From: Streptomyces zhaozhouensis | GTDB taxonomy: Bacteria > Actinomycetota > Actinomycetes > Streptomycetales > Streptomycetaceae | Direction of reading: 5' to 3' | Length of the DNA: 64,000 nt | Assembly: GCF_900230195.1 (NCBI RefSeq) | Contig: NZ_OCNE01000004.1 | Span: forward strand, 186,001 to 250,000 | In this document: piece after piece, positions 32,734-41,442 of the stretch | Layout: each line of letters begins with the position of its first letter | How positions within the stretch are numbered: position 1 is the first letter of the stretch | Notes under the pieces: generated by a model | The model's input: the letters and a program-made list of their open reading frames with translations, nothing else | Databases searched by the model: none | Told to the model about the DNA's origin: nothing | Made by a program: the position numbers and the translations under genes

Positions 32734-33387
32734 ATGCCCGAACTCCTCGCCCCCGAGACCGTGACGACCTGGGGCCCGCGCCGTCTCCCCGTTCCCTATG
32801 TCGCCCACTGGAGTGCCGAACGTTCCTACGGGCAGCGGGTGACGATGCGGCCGGACGCGGGCGGGATCTGGTACCTCGACGAGTCGCCCGCCGACCGCGA
32901 CGCCTTCGACATGCTCTGGGGCCGCATGGGTGAGGCGCCGGGTGAGGGGCGCCCGAACTTGGGCGCCCCTCACCCGGTGCGGCAACGCCGGGCGCAGGCC
33001 GAGCGGTTGTGTCAGGTCTGCGGCCGGGCGGCCAGCCACACCCGGGACGGCTGGCTGTTCCTGATGAACCACGACGGCTCCAACGACTACGAGGGCGCCA
33101 AGTCCACCAAGCCCCCGGTCTGCCTGCACTGCGCGGCCCTGGCCAGCCGCCACTGCCCGCACCTCACCCGCCCCGTCGCCGTCCGCTCCCGCCGCCCGAA
33201 GATCTGGGGCGTCTTCGGCACCCTCTATACCCCCACCCGCGGCACCTCGCGGCTCACCGCCCACGTGGACGAGTACCTGCCCTACGGCCACCGCGCCAGC
33301 AACTGGTTCCTCGCCTCCCAACTCGTCGTCGCACTCAAACGCTGCACCGTCGTCGACCTCGACGCGGAGCTTGCCGCGTTGGCCTGA
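32734..33387 (+). CDS. Zinc-ribbon-like hypothetical protein
   Basis: A protein of 217 residues. An N-terminal part (MPELLAPETVTTWGPRRLPVPYVAHWSAE) is followed from about residue 85 by two CxxC pairs: LCQVCGRAASHTRDGWLF and VCLHCAALASRHCPHL, a treble-clef or zinc-ribbon pattern. A C-terminal region contains WGVFGTLYTPTRG and ASNWFLASQLVVALKRCTVVDLDAELAAL. I do not recognise a named family, but the metal site implies nucleic-acid or protein binding. It is the last gene of an operon divergent from the XRE/DUF6879 module. A 17-bp perfect inverted repeat is embedded in frame at codons ~69-81, between the N-terminal part and the first CxxC. Confidence 0.75.
   Translation: MPELLAPETVTTWGPRRLPVPYVAHWSAERSYGQRVTMRPDAGGIWYLDESPADRDAFDMLWGRMGEAPGEGRPNLGAPHPVRQRRAQAERLCQVCGRAASHTRDGWLFLMNHDGSNDYEGAKSTKPPVCLHCAALASRHCPHLTRPVAVRSRRPKIWGVFGTLYTPTRGTSRLTAHVDEYLPYGHRASNWFLASQLVVALKRCTVVDLDAELAALA
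32938..32977. repeat. Perfect 17-bp inverted repeat inside a coding region
   Basis: CCGGGTGAGGGGCGCCC at 32938-32954 is repeated exactly inverted at 32961-32977, with loop GAACTT. The stem would be very stable in mRNA and lies inside the zinc-ribbon-like gene at a domain boundary. It may be an inserted palindromic element kept in frame or an intragenic attenuator. Confidence 0.9.
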
Positions 33388-33508
33388 CCTCCTCCCCACA
33401 GCCCCGGCACACCGCGACGCGCGTGGACAGCCCGGCAGCTCACGCTCCGCGCACTCCCATCTCACTGACACCGACCGACTCGCTGAGGTCCCCGCCCAGG
33501 CACCACGA

Positions 33509-33538
33509 CGCCCCGGGGCCGTGGTGAGCCCCGGGGCG
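33509..33538. terminator. Hairpin between convergent genes
   Basis: An 11-bp perfect stem (33509-33519 with 33528-33538) in the 162-base gap between the zinc-ribbon-like gene and the short aldehyde dehydrogenase gene. Confidence 0.65.
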
Positions 33539-33549
33539 AACGGACCGGT

Positions 33550-34413
33550 TCAGACGCCCGTCGGGTGCCAGACCGTCTTGGTCTCCAGGAAGCCGAGCAG
33601 CCGGTCCGTGCCCGGGGCGGAGGCGAAGTCCTCCGCCGGGTCGGGGCGGCGGACGCGCTTGAGGTTCTCGGCGGCCAGCACCTCCAGCTCGGTCGCCAAC
33701 TCCCCTTCCGCGCCCGTCAGATCGATCGCGTTGACGTCCTGGTGCGCGGCCAGCGGGCGGGCCAGTTCGGCCGTCGTGCCGCTGAGCACGTTGACCACGC
33801 CGCCCGGCACGTCCGAGGTGGCCAGGGCCTCGGCCAGGGAGAGCGCCGGCAGCGGCGCGCGTTCCGAGGCGACGACGACCGCCACGTTCCCCGTGGTCAG
33901 CACCGGTGCCAGCACCGAGACCAGGCCCAGCAGCGAGGAGCCGCCGGGCGCCAACACCGCGACCACGCCGGTCGGTTCCGGTGTCGAGAGGTTGAAGTAG
34001 GGGCCGGCCACCGGGTTGGCGCCGCCGGCGACCTGCGCGACCTTGTCGGACCAGCCCGCGTACCAGACCAGCCGGTCGATGGCGGCGTCCACCACGGCGG
34101 CGGCCTTCGACTTCGACAGCCCGTCGCCCGCCGCGACCTCCGCGCGGAACTGCTCCCTGCGGCCCTGCACCATCTCCGCGACCCGGTAGAGCACCTGGCC
34201 CCGGTTGTAGGCGGTCGCGCCCGACCAGCGCGGGAACGCCTTCCGCGCCGCGACGACCGCGTCCCGCGCGTCCTTGCGGCTGGCCAGCGGCGCGTTGGCC
34301 AACCACTGGCCCTTGGCGTCCGTCACCTCGTACACCCGCCCGCTCTCGCTCCGGGGGAACGCGCCCCCCACGAACAGCTTGTAGGTCTTGAGGACCGGCA
34401 GTGGCTCAGACAT
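33550..34413 (-). CDS. Truncated aldehyde-dehydrogenase-like protein, no catalytic cysteine
   Basis: About 287 residues that align with only the N-terminal NAD-binding half of aldehyde dehydrogenases: TYKLFVGGAFPRSESGRVYEVTDAKG, RWSGATAYNRGQVLYRVAEMV, DRLVWYAGWSDKVAQVAGG and GVVAVLAPGGSSLLGLVSVLAPVLTTGN. The PWNFP loop is replaced by APGGS, the cofactor-binding KPSE by ASERA, and the catalytic Cys/Glu domain is absent. It probably has no dehydrogenase activity and may be a partner of the full-length enzyme encoded just upstream; their reading frames overlap by 8 bases. From memory, the same long/short pair is conserved at this place in S. coelicolor, so this is not recent decay. Confidence 0.85.
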   Translation of the reverse strand: MSEPLPVLKTYKLFVGGAFPRSESGRVYEVTDAKGQWLANAPLASRKDARDAVVAARKAFPRWSGATAYNRGQVLYRVAEMVQGRREQFRAEVAAGDGLSKSKAAAVVDAAIDRLVWYAGWSDKVAQVAGGANPVAGPYFNLSTPEPTGVVAVLAPGGSSLLGLVSVLAPVLTTGNVAVVVASERAPLPALSLAEALATSDVPGGVVNVLSGTTAELARPLAAHQDVNAIDLTGAEGELATELEVLAAENLKRVRRPDPAEDFASAPGTDRLLGFLETKTVWHPTGV

Positions 34414-35836
34414 CGAGGTAGACCCCCAGACCGTGACGGCCACCCTCGCGGCCGTAGCCCGACTCCTGGTACCCGCCGAACGGCGAGGTCGCGTCGAACT
34501 TGTTGAACGTGTTGGACCAGATCACGCCCGCCCGCAGCCGGTTGGCCATCCACAGGCTGCGCGAGCCCTTCTCCGTCCAGATGCCGGCGGAGAGACCGTA
34601 GGGCGTGTTGTTCGCCTTCTCCACCGCCTCCTGCGGGGTGCGGAACGTCAGCACCGACAGCACGGGACCGAAGATCTCCTCCCGCGCGATCCGGTGCGCC
34701 TGGGTCACGCCGGTGAAGAGCGTCGGCCGGAACCAGTAGCCGGTGGAGGGCAGTTCACACTCCGGCGCCCAGCGCTCCGCGCCCTCCGCCTCGCCCGCCT
34801 CCGTCAACTCCCTGATCCTGGCGAGCTGTTCAGCCGAGTTGATGGCGCCGACGTCGGTGTTCTTGTCCAACGGGTCGCCCACCCGCAGCGTGCTCATCCG
34901 CGCCTTCAGCGCCGCCAGCACCTCGTCCGCCACCGACTCCTGCACCAGCAGACGCGAACCGGCGCAGCACACGTGCCCCTGGTTGAAGAAGATGCCCTGC
35001 ACGATGCCCTCGACGGCCTGGTCGAGCGCCGCGTCCTCGAAGACGATGTGCGCCGCCTTGCCGCCCAGCTCCAGCGTCAGCCGCTTGTGGGTGCCGGCCA
35101 CCGTGCGGGCGATCGCCTTGCCCACCTCCGTCGAACCGGTGAACGCGACCTTGTCGATCCCCGGGTGCGCCACCAGCGCGGCGCCCGTCGCGCCGTCGCC
35201 CGTCAGGATGTTGAGCACCCCGGGCGGCAGCCCCGCCTGCTGGCAGATCCGGGCGAACGCCAACGCGGTCAGCGGGGTCGTCTCCGCGGGCTTCAGCACC
35301 ATCGTGTTGCCCGTGGCCAGCGCCGGCGCCACCTTCCAGGCCAGCATCAGCAGCGGGAAGTTCCACGGGATCACCCCGCCGGCCACGCCCAGCGGCCGGG
35401 GCGCGGGCCCGAACCCCGCGTGCTCCAACTTGTCGGCCCAGCCCGCGTAGTAGAAGAAGTGCGCGGCCACCAGCGGCAGGTCCGCGTCCCGCGACTCGCG
35501 GATCGGCTTGCCGTTGTCCAACGACTCCAGCACCGCCAGCTCGCGCGCGCGTTCCTGCACCAACCGCGCGATGCGGAACAGGTACTTGGCGCGCTCCGAG
35601 CCCGGCAGCGCCGACCAGCTCTCGTACGCCTTCCGCGCGGAGCGCACGGCGGCGTCCACGTCCTCGGCGCCCGCGTTGGCGACCTCGGAGAGCACCTCCT
35701 CGCTCGCGGGCGAGACGGTCTTGAAGACGGCCTCGTCGGCCGCGGGCCGGAACCGCCCGTCGACGAAGAGGCCGTGCGAGGCCGGAATGTCCACGATCGC
35801 CCGGGACTCGGGCGCCGGCGCGTAGTCGAACGTCAT
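34406..35836 (-). CDS. Aldehyde dehydrogenase
   Basis: A full-length NAD(P)-dependent aldehyde dehydrogenase of 476 residues. GVIPWNFPLLMLAWKVAPALATGNTMVLKPAE forms the cofactor site (~150-180), FTGSTEVGKAI and LELGGKAAHIVF hold the general-base Glu, and GIFFNQGHVCCAGSRLLV holds the catalytic Cys (~280). EEIFGPVLSVLTF and FNKFDATSPFGGYQESGYGRE complete the family. It lies 7 bases after deoC in the same operon. DeoC releases acetaldehyde from deoxyribose-5-phosphate, so acetaldehyde is the likely substrate and acetate the product. Confidence 0.92.
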   Translation of the reverse strand: MTFDYAPAPESRAIVDIPASHGLFVDGRFRPAADEAVFKTVSPASEEVLSEVANAGAEDVDAAVRSARKAYESWSALPGSERAKYLFRIARLVQERARELAVLESLDNGKPIRESRDADLPLVAAHFFYYAGWADKLEHAGFGPAPRPLGVAGGVIPWNFPLLMLAWKVAPALATGNTMVLKPAETTPLTALAFARICQQAGLPPGVLNILTGDGATGAALVAHPGIDKVAFTGSTEVGKAIARTVAGTHKRLTLELGGKAAHIVFEDAALDQAVEGIVQGIFFNQGHVCCAGSRLLVQESVADEVLAALKARMSTLRVGDPLDKNTDVGAINSAEQLARIRELTEAGEAEGAERWAPECELPSTGYWFRPTLFTGVTQAHRIAREEIFGPVLSVLTFRTPQEAVEKANNTPYGLSAGIWTEKGSRSLWMANRLRAGVIWSNTFNKFDATSPFGGYQESGYGREGGRHGLGVYLDV

Positions 35837-35843
35837 CGTCGTC

Positions 35844-36851
35844 TCAGTCCACCGTCACGTAGTCGGGACCCGAGTACCGTCCGGTACCGAGTTTCTGACG
35901 CTGCATCAGCAGATCGTTCAGCAGGCTGGAGGCGCCGAACCGGAACCAGGTCGGGCTCAGCCAGTCGGGACCCGCCGTCTCGTTCACCAGCACCAGGAAC
36001 TTCACCGCGTCCTTGGCGGTGCGGATGCCGCCCGCCGGCTTCACACCGATCTGCCGGCCGGTGGCCGCGCGGAAGTCGCGTACCGCCTGGAGCATCAGCA
36101 GGGTGTTGGCGGGGGTCGCGTTCACCCCGACCTTGCCGGTCGAGGTCTTGATGAAGTCGGCGCCGGCGAGCATCGCGAGCCAGGAGGCGCGGCGGATGTT
36201 GTCGTACGTCGCCAGCTCGCCGTTCTCCAGGATGACCTTCAGATGCGCGTCGCCGCACGCCGCGCGGACCGCGACGATCTCCTCGAAGACCGACAGGTAG
36301 CGGCCGGCCAGGAACGCGCCCCGGTCGATCACCATGTCCACCTCGTCGGCCCCCGCGGCCACCGCCTCGGCCGTGTCGGCCAGCTTCACGGCGCGCGCCG
36401 CGCGCCCGGCCGGGAACGCCGTGGCCACCGACGCCACCGCGACGTCGCTGCCGGCCAGCGCCTCCCGCGCGACGGCGACCAGGTCCGAGTAGACGCAGAT
36501 CGCCGCGACCGGCGGCGTGGAACGGTCGGTCGGGTCCGGGTTGCGGCCCTTGGCGCAGAGCGCCCGGACCTTGCCCGGGGTGTCGGCGCCCTCCAGCGTG
36601 GTCAGGTCGATCATGGAGATCGCCAGGTCCAGCGCGTACGCCTTGGCGGTCGTCTTGATCGAACGCGTCCCGAGCGCGGCGGCCCTGGCCTCCAGGCCGA
36701 CCGCGTCCACCCCGGGAAGCCCGTGCAGGAACCGGCGCAGTGAGGCGTCGGACGCGGTGACGTCCGCGAGCGGGGCGGGAGTGGGGGCGTCCTTGGGGGG
36801 TGCGGGGGGTGTGGGGGCCGTCGGAGGGTCCGCCTTCAATGACATGGTCAC
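35844..36851 (-). CDS. deoC: Deoxyribose-phosphate aldolase
   Basis: Cleaves 2-deoxyribose-5-phosphate to acetaldehyde and glyceraldehyde-3-phosphate. About 335 residues, longer than the bacterial short form because of a Pro/Thr/Ala-rich 30-residue N-terminus; it resembles the long class. Motifs: TTLEGADTPGKVRALC, ICVYSDLVAVAREAL, ADEVDMVIDRGAFLAGRY, LKVILENGEL, FIKTSTGKVGVNATPANTL with the Schiff-base Lys, and GVKPAGGIRTAKDAVKFL with the second active-site Lys. GTG 36851 lies 6 nt after TATGCT (36863-36858); an ATG at 36845 is two codons in. The operator CTACGCGCGTAG is immediately upstream. Heads an operon with two aldehyde dehydrogenase genes. Confidence 0.94.
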   Translation of the reverse strand: MTMSLKADPPTAPTPPAPPKDAPTPAPLADVTASDASLRRFLHGLPGVDAVGLEARAAALGTRSIKTTAKAYALDLAISMIDLTTLEGADTPGKVRALCAKGRNPDPTDRSTPPVAAICVYSDLVAVAREALAGSDVAVASVATAFPAGRAARAVKLADTAEAVAAGADEVDMVIDRGAFLAGRYLSVFEEIVAVRAACGDAHLKVILENGELATYDNIRRASWLAMLAGADFIKTSTGKVGVNATPANTLLMLQAVRDFRAATGRQIGVKPAGGIRTAKDAVKFLVLVNETAGPDWLSPTWFRFGASSLLNDLLMQRQKLGTGRYSGPDYVTVD

Positions 36852-36864
36852 CAGACGAGCATAT

Positions 36865-36876
36865 CTACGCGCGTAG
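36865..36876. promoter_or_regulatory. Nucleoside-regulon operator, site 3 (deoC)
   Basis: The perfect palindrome CTACGCGCGTAG lies one base upstream of the -10-like TATGCT (36863-36858, minus strand) of deoC, inside the promoter spacer. Confidence 0.75.
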
Positions 36877-37117
36877 TGGCATGTCATCCCCCGAACTCCG
36901 CCGAGGCCACCTGCCGGGGGCCCGCGGCAGCGAGCACGCGCGCGCGTGGCGCGGGCGCGGTGTCGGCCGCCCGCACCGGCCGGTCGCGCGCGTGGTTCCC
37001 CGCGCCCCTTTCGCGCACCGCGCGGCGGCCAGCGAGGATGTGGGGGGCCCGTGGGCGAAGAGAACTATGGCATAACGGTCGGTTGAAGCGCGCGGTCTCT
37101 CCGGCAGAATCGGGGGC

Positions 37118-37750
37118 ATGACGAGTGAGCCCGAGAAGTACGCCGACCGCATCTACCGCTCGGGCTCAGCCCTGGTCGCCGGGGTGGTGCTGCTCGGCCT
37201 GGTGGGCTGGCTCGCCGGCGACGCCCTGCTGCGCGGGGACGGCCGCACGCCGGTGACCGCCGCCTCCACCCTGCTCTTCGTGGCGCCGCTGATCGTCGCG
37301 TTCACCCTGCGGCCCGCCGTCTTCGCCTCCGACGAACGGCTCCGCGTGCGCAACCCGTTCCGCACCGTCACCGCCCCCTGGTCCGCCGTGGACTCCATCC
37401 AGGCCGGGTACTCGACGGAGCTGGTGGCCGAGGGCACCAAGTACCAGATGTGGGCGATCCCGGTCTCGCTGCGCGCCAGGTCGAAGGCCACCCGCCGCCG
37501 CGAGGCCGCCGAGTCGGGGCGGGCGCCCCGCTCGTTCCTCGGGTTCGGCGGCAGCGCCGCGCCCGACGTGGCGGACGCGGACCGGCCGGCGCCCGGCGAC
37601 ATGGCCGTGGCCGAGCTGCGCGAACTGGCCGAGCGGCACGGCGCGGACGAGGCGGCGAAGGGCGAGGTCACGGTGCGCTGGAGCTACGAGACGCTGGCCC
37701 CGCTCGCCGTCGGCGGCGTGGCGCTGCTGGTGCTCTGGCTGACCTCCTGA
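37118..37750 (+). CDS. Membrane protein with bacterial PH-like domain
   Basis: A protein of 210 residues: two N-terminal membrane segments (ALVAGVVLLGLVGWLAGDALL and AASTLLFVAPLIVAFTL, about residues 14-65), then a bacterial PH domain (RPAVFASDERLRVRNPFRTVTAPWSAVDSIQAGYSTELVAEGTKYQMWAIPVSL), an Arg-rich linker, and a C-terminal hydrophobic segment (LAPLAVGGVALLVLWLTS). Such proteins are common in actinomycetes near this locus; function unknown. Start ATG 37118 follows GGGGG. Flanked by a terminator hairpin. Confidence 0.82.
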   Translation: MTSEPEKYADRIYRSGSALVAGVVLLGLVGWLAGDALLRGDGRTPVTAASTLLFVAPLIVAFTLRPAVFASDERLRVRNPFRTVTAPWSAVDSIQAGYSTELVAEGTKYQMWAIPVSLRARSKATRRREAAESGRAPRSFLGFGGSAAPDVADADRPAPGDMAVAELRELAERHGADEAAKGEVTVRWSYETLAPLAVGGVALLVLWLTS

Positions 37751-37818
37751 ACGGCCGGGCCCCGACCGCCGCCGGCGCCCCGCCGCCGTAGCCGCGCGCC
37801 ACGCGGGCGACGCGCGTT

Positions 37819-37848
37819 GACCGGTCGCCGCGCGTCCGGCGACCGGTC
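37819..37848 (+). terminator. Hairpin after the PH-domain gene
   Basis: An 11-bp perfect stem, GACCGGTCGCC with GGCGACCGGTC, 69 bases after the stop and 75 bases before the next start. Confidence 0.6.
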
Positions 37849-37922
37849 ACGTCACACCTCTTGCCCCTGGTGAACTCCCGGTGGCAGGTTGTCCCGACCT
37901 GACTTGGTACGGGAGGCATCGC

Positions 37923-39440
37923 ATGGGGCGTGAGGGCGGGATGGTGCGGGACGAGCCGGAGAGCGCGGCGGAGGGCGCGGAGGGCGCGGAGGAGAAAGTG
38001 GCCACCCGCCAGTGGGTGGGGCTCGGGCTGGGTGTCGTGCTGGCGGTGGTGGTCAGGCTCGTCCTTCCGGAGTCGCTCTCCGCGGACGGCAGGAACGTGG
38101 CGGCGGTCGCGACGCTGATGGCCGTGTGGTGGATGACGGAGGCGATACCGCTCGCGGCCACCGCGCTGCTGCCCCTCGTGCTCTTCCCGCTGCTGGGCAA
38201 CGCCGCGCTGTCCGACGTCGCGCCGCCCTACGCCAGCGAGACGATCTTCCTCTTCATGGGCGGCTTCATCCTCGCGGCGGCCATGCAGCGTTGGAACCTG
38301 CACACCAGGTTCGCGCTGGCCACGGTGCTGCTCGTCGGCACCAGTCCGGTGCGGATGGTCGGCGGGTTCATGCTCGCGACCGGCGCGCTGAGCATGTGGA
38401 TATCCAACACGGCCACGGCCGTCATGATGCTGCCCATCGGGGTGGCGGTGCTGGGGCTCGTGGTCCAGCTCGGGGACGGGAAGCGGGACCCGAACTTCGC
38501 CACCGCGCTCATGCTGGGCATCGCCTACGCGGCCTCCATCGGTTCGCTCGGCACCCTGATCGGCACGCCGCCCAACGCGTTCCTGCGCGAGTACCTCAAC
38601 ACCACCCACGACATCAGCATCGGCTTCTTCCAGTGGATGCTCTTCGGCGTCCCGCTCGCCGGCGTCTTCCTCGTCGTCGCGTGGCTGCTGCTGACCCGCG
38701 TCTTCTTCCCGCCCGCCCTCCGGGAGATCCCGGGGGGACGCGAGATGCTCCAGGAACGCAGGCGTGAACTCGGCCCGATGAGCCACGCCGAGAAGACCGT
38801 GCTCGCCGTCTTCTGCCTGGCCGCCGTGTCCTGGATCATGGTCCCGCAGATGGAGGACCGCTGGGCGTGGGTCAGCGACTTCGGGGACGCCGGCATCGCC
38901 GTGAGCGCCGCGCTGCTGCTCTTCCTGCTGCCGGCCGACACCCGCAACACCCGGCGGGTGCTCGACTGGGACGACACCAAGGACGTGCCCTGGGGCATCC
39001 TGCTGCTGTTCGGCGGGGGACTCAGCCTGTCCACCCAGTTCGGCGAGAGCGGACTGAGCGCCTGGATCGGTGAACGGGTCAGCGGTCTGGACGCCGTTCC
39101 GACCCTGCTGCTGGTCGTCGTGGTCGCCGGACTGGTGCTGCTGCTCACCGAGTTGACCAGCAACACGGCGACGGCCGCCACCTTCCTGCCGATCATGGGC
39201 GGGGTGGCGCTCGGCCTCGGCCTCGACCCGCTGCTGCTGGTCGTTCCCGTCGCCCTCGCGGCGACATGCGCGTTCATGCTGCCCGTCGCCACCCCGCCCA
39301 ACGCCATCGTCTTCGGCTCCGGCCACGTCACCATCGGTCAGATGGTGCGCGGCGGCGCGGTGCTCAACGTCTGCGCGCTGGTCCTCATCACGCTGGCCAC
39401 CTACACCCTGGGCGTGGCCTTCCTGGACATCGCCCTCTGA
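37923..39440 (+). CDS. SLC13/DASS-family dicarboxylate transporter
   Basis: A sodium- or proton-coupled anion transporter of 505 residues with about 11-12 hydrophobic segments. The two substrate-site signatures are present: SNTATAVMMLPIGVAVLGL (about residue 160) and TSNTATAATFLPIMGGVALGL near the C-terminus; PPNAFLREYLN and ATPPNAIVFGSGH are the matching hairpin loops. An acidic soluble N-terminus of about 30 residues (EPESAAEGAEGAEE) precedes the first helix. The expected substrates are succinate, malate, fumarate or citrate. GGGAGG precedes ATG 37923. It is convergent with the phosphomutase gene. Confidence 0.9.
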   Translation: MGREGGMVRDEPESAAEGAEGAEEKVATRQWVGLGLGVVLAVVVRLVLPESLSADGRNVAAVATLMAVWWMTEAIPLAATALLPLVLFPLLGNAALSDVAPPYASETIFLFMGGFILAAAMQRWNLHTRFALATVLLVGTSPVRMVGGFMLATGALSMWISNTATAVMMLPIGVAVLGLVVQLGDGKRDPNFATALMLGIAYAASIGSLGTLIGTPPNAFLREYLNTTHDISIGFFQWMLFGVPLAGVFLVVAWLLLTRVFFPPALREIPGGREMLQERRRELGPMSHAEKTVLAVFCLAAVSWIMVPQMEDRWAWVSDFGDAGIAVSAALLLFLLPADTRNTRRVLDWDDTKDVPWGILLLFGGGLSLSTQFGESGLSAWIGERVSGLDAVPTLLLVVVVAGLVLLLTELTSNTATAATFLPIMGGVALGLGLDPLLLVVPVALAATCAFMLPVATPPNAIVFGSGHVTIGQMVRGGAVLNVCALVLITLATYTLGVAFLDIAL

Positions 39441-39471
39441 CGGCTCCTCCCGGCCCCGCGCCCCGGGCGGA

Positions 39472-41205
39472 CTACTCCGTCGGGAGGCCCGCCCGGGTGG
39501 CGAGGTCGGTGCGGAGGGCGGCGAGGGTTCCGGCCGCCTCCCGGCGGGCGGCCGGGAGGGCCGCCGGGTCGGCGGCGGGGACCACGACCTCCAGATAGCA
39601 CTTGATCTTCGGCTCGGTGCCCGAGGGGCGCACCACGACCCGCGCCGACGCCACCGGGCCCGCCCCGGCCAGTCGGTAGCGCAGGCCGTCGGTGGGCGGG
39701 AGTTGGGCGCTGCCCGCGTTCAGGTCCTCGGCCTCGACGACCGGCAGCCCGGCCAGCGCCGACGGCGGCGCGGCGCGCAGCCGGCGCATCGCGTCGGCGA
39801 TCAGCGACAGGTCGGCGACCCGCACCGACAGCTGGTCGGTGGCGTGCAGCCCGTGCCGCACCGCCAACTCGTCCAGCAGGTCGGTCAGCGTCCGCCCCTC
39901 CGCCCGCAGCCCCGCGGCCAACTCGGCCACCAGCAGCGCAGCCGTGACGCCGTCCTTGTCCCGCACCCCGGCCGGGTCGACGCAGTAGCCCAGCGCCTCC
40001 TCGTAGGCGTAGCCGAGGTCCGGCACCCGGGCCAGCCACTTGAAGCCGGTCAGCGTCTCGGTGTACGGCAGCCCCGCGTCGGCCGCGATCCGGCCGACCA
40101 GCGACGAGGAGACGATCGAGGTGGCGAACGTGCCCTTCCGCCCGCCGCGCACCAGATGTGCCGCGAGCAGCGCGCCGACCTCGTCGCCGCGCAGCATCCG
40201 CCAGCCGCCCTCGGCCGCCGCGTCGGGGACGCCCACCGCGCAACGGTCCGCGTCCGGGTCGTTGGCCAGCAGCAGCTCGGCGCCCGGGGTCGCGGCGGCG
40301 ACCTCCGTCGCCAGGTCCATCGCCCCCGGCTCCTCCGGGTTGGGGAAGGAGACCGTCGGGAAGTCAGGGTCGGGCGCCGACTGCGCGGGCACCTCGACGG
40401 GCGCGGGGAAGCCGTTCCTGGTGAACGCCGCGGTCAGCACCTGCTGGCCCACGCCGTGCAACGGGGTCGAGACACTGAGCACCGTGCGCGGCGAGCCCGG
40501 CGTCAACGCGGCGCCGCTGCGGGCCAGATAGGACTCGACGATCTCCTCGCCCAGCACGTCCCAGCCGCCCTCCGGCCGGGGCACCTCCGCCAGCGGCCCG
40601 ACGGCGGCGATCTCGGCGGCGATCTCCGCGTCGGCCGGCGGCACGATCTGGCTGCCGTCGCCGAGGTAGACCTTGTAGCCGTTGTCCCGGGGCGGGTTGT
40701 GGCTGGCGGTCACCGCGACGCCCGCGACCGCGCCCAACTCCCGGATGGCGAACGCCAGCACGGGCGTCGGCAGCGGCCGGGGCAGCAACGCGGCGCGCAG
40801 TCCCGCGCCGACCATGACGGCGACGGTGTCACGCGCGAAGCGCTCGCTGTTGTGCCGGGCGTCGTAGCCGACGACGACCAGGCCCGGGGAACGTTCCCGC
40901 AGGTAGGCGGCGAGTCCGGCGGCGGCGCGCAGCACGACGCAGCGGTTCATCCTGGTCGGCCCGGCGCCCATCTCGCCGCGCAGCCCGGCGGTGCCGAACT
41001 GGAGTGTGCCGGCGAACCGTTCGCCGAGCGCCGCCAGGTCGCCGCCCTCCAGCAGCGCGGTCAGCTCCGCGCGGGTGACCGGGTCCGGGTCCTCGTCCAG
41101 CCAGGCCCTGGCCCGTGCCAGCAGCTCGGGGCCCTCCGGGGCCTTCGGGCCCTCCGGGCCCGCCGAGGTCTCCGGGGTCGCTGCGCCGTCGGTGTCCGCC
41201 GTCAT
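39472..41205 (-). CDS. Phosphopentomutase/phosphoglucomutase-type phosphohexomutase
   Basis: An alpha-D-phosphohexomutase family enzyme of 577 residues (PGM2-like length). Four domains are marked by FGTAGLRGEMGAGPTRMN, the phosphoserine loop VTASHNPPRDNGYK, the Mg loop NDPDADRCAV with RGDEVGALLA, and the phosphate-binding PSGTEPKIKCYLEV at the end. In the pathway laid out in this window it would move phosphate from C1 to C5 of (deoxy)ribose, linking PNP/DeoA to DeoC. Glucose- or mannose-phosphate mutase activity cannot be excluded. ATG 41205 is preceded by AGGAG at 8 nt. It follows the PNP gene on the same strand after 237 bases, so the PNP operator may control both. Confidence 0.88.
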   Translation of the reverse strand: MTADTDGAATPETSAGPEGPKAPEGPELLARARAWLDEDPDPVTRAELTALLEGGDLAALGERFAGTLQFGTAGLRGEMGAGPTRMNRCVVLRAAAGLAAYLRERSPGLVVVGYDARHNSERFARDTVAVMVGAGLRAALLPRPLPTPVLAFAIRELGAVAGVAVTASHNPPRDNGYKVYLGDGSQIVPPADAEIAAEIAAVGPLAEVPRPEGGWDVLGEEIVESYLARSGAALTPGSPRTVLSVSTPLHGVGQQVLTAAFTRNGFPAPVEVPAQSAPDPDFPTVSFPNPEEPGAMDLATEVAAATPGAELLLANDPDADRCAVGVPDAAAEGGWRMLRGDEVGALLAAHLVRGGRKGTFATSIVSSSLVGRIAADAGLPYTETLTGFKWLARVPDLGYAYEEALGYCVDPAGVRDKDGVTAALLVAELAAGLRAEGRTLTDLLDELAVRHGLHATDQLSVRVADLSLIADAMRRLRAAPPSALAGLPVVEAEDLNAGSAQLPPTDGLRYRLAGAGPVASARVVVRPSGTEPKIKCYLEVVVPAADPAALPAARREAAGTLAALRTDLATRAGLPTE

Positions 41206-41442
41206 CGCTTCGCTCCTGTGCCGCGTGGGTTCCGGGGCGCGGAGGTCGTCGTCCGCGCCGCCGTCACTGTCGTCACTGTCATCACTGCCGTCGTGCTGGT
41301 CAACCACCGCGGGGCGGCACCGGGGCGGCGTGGGGGCGGCACCGGGGCGGCGCGCGTCGCCGTGTGCCGTCGTCGCCGTGGTCGTCGGTGAAGTCGCCGT
41401 GGTCGTCCGTGAACAGGTCCGGCCGCCGGGGACCGGGTGAGG

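Noticed and set aside
30086..33387. Prophage or integrative element
   Set aside because: No integrase, transposase, attachment-site repeat or tRNA gene is visible at the borders.
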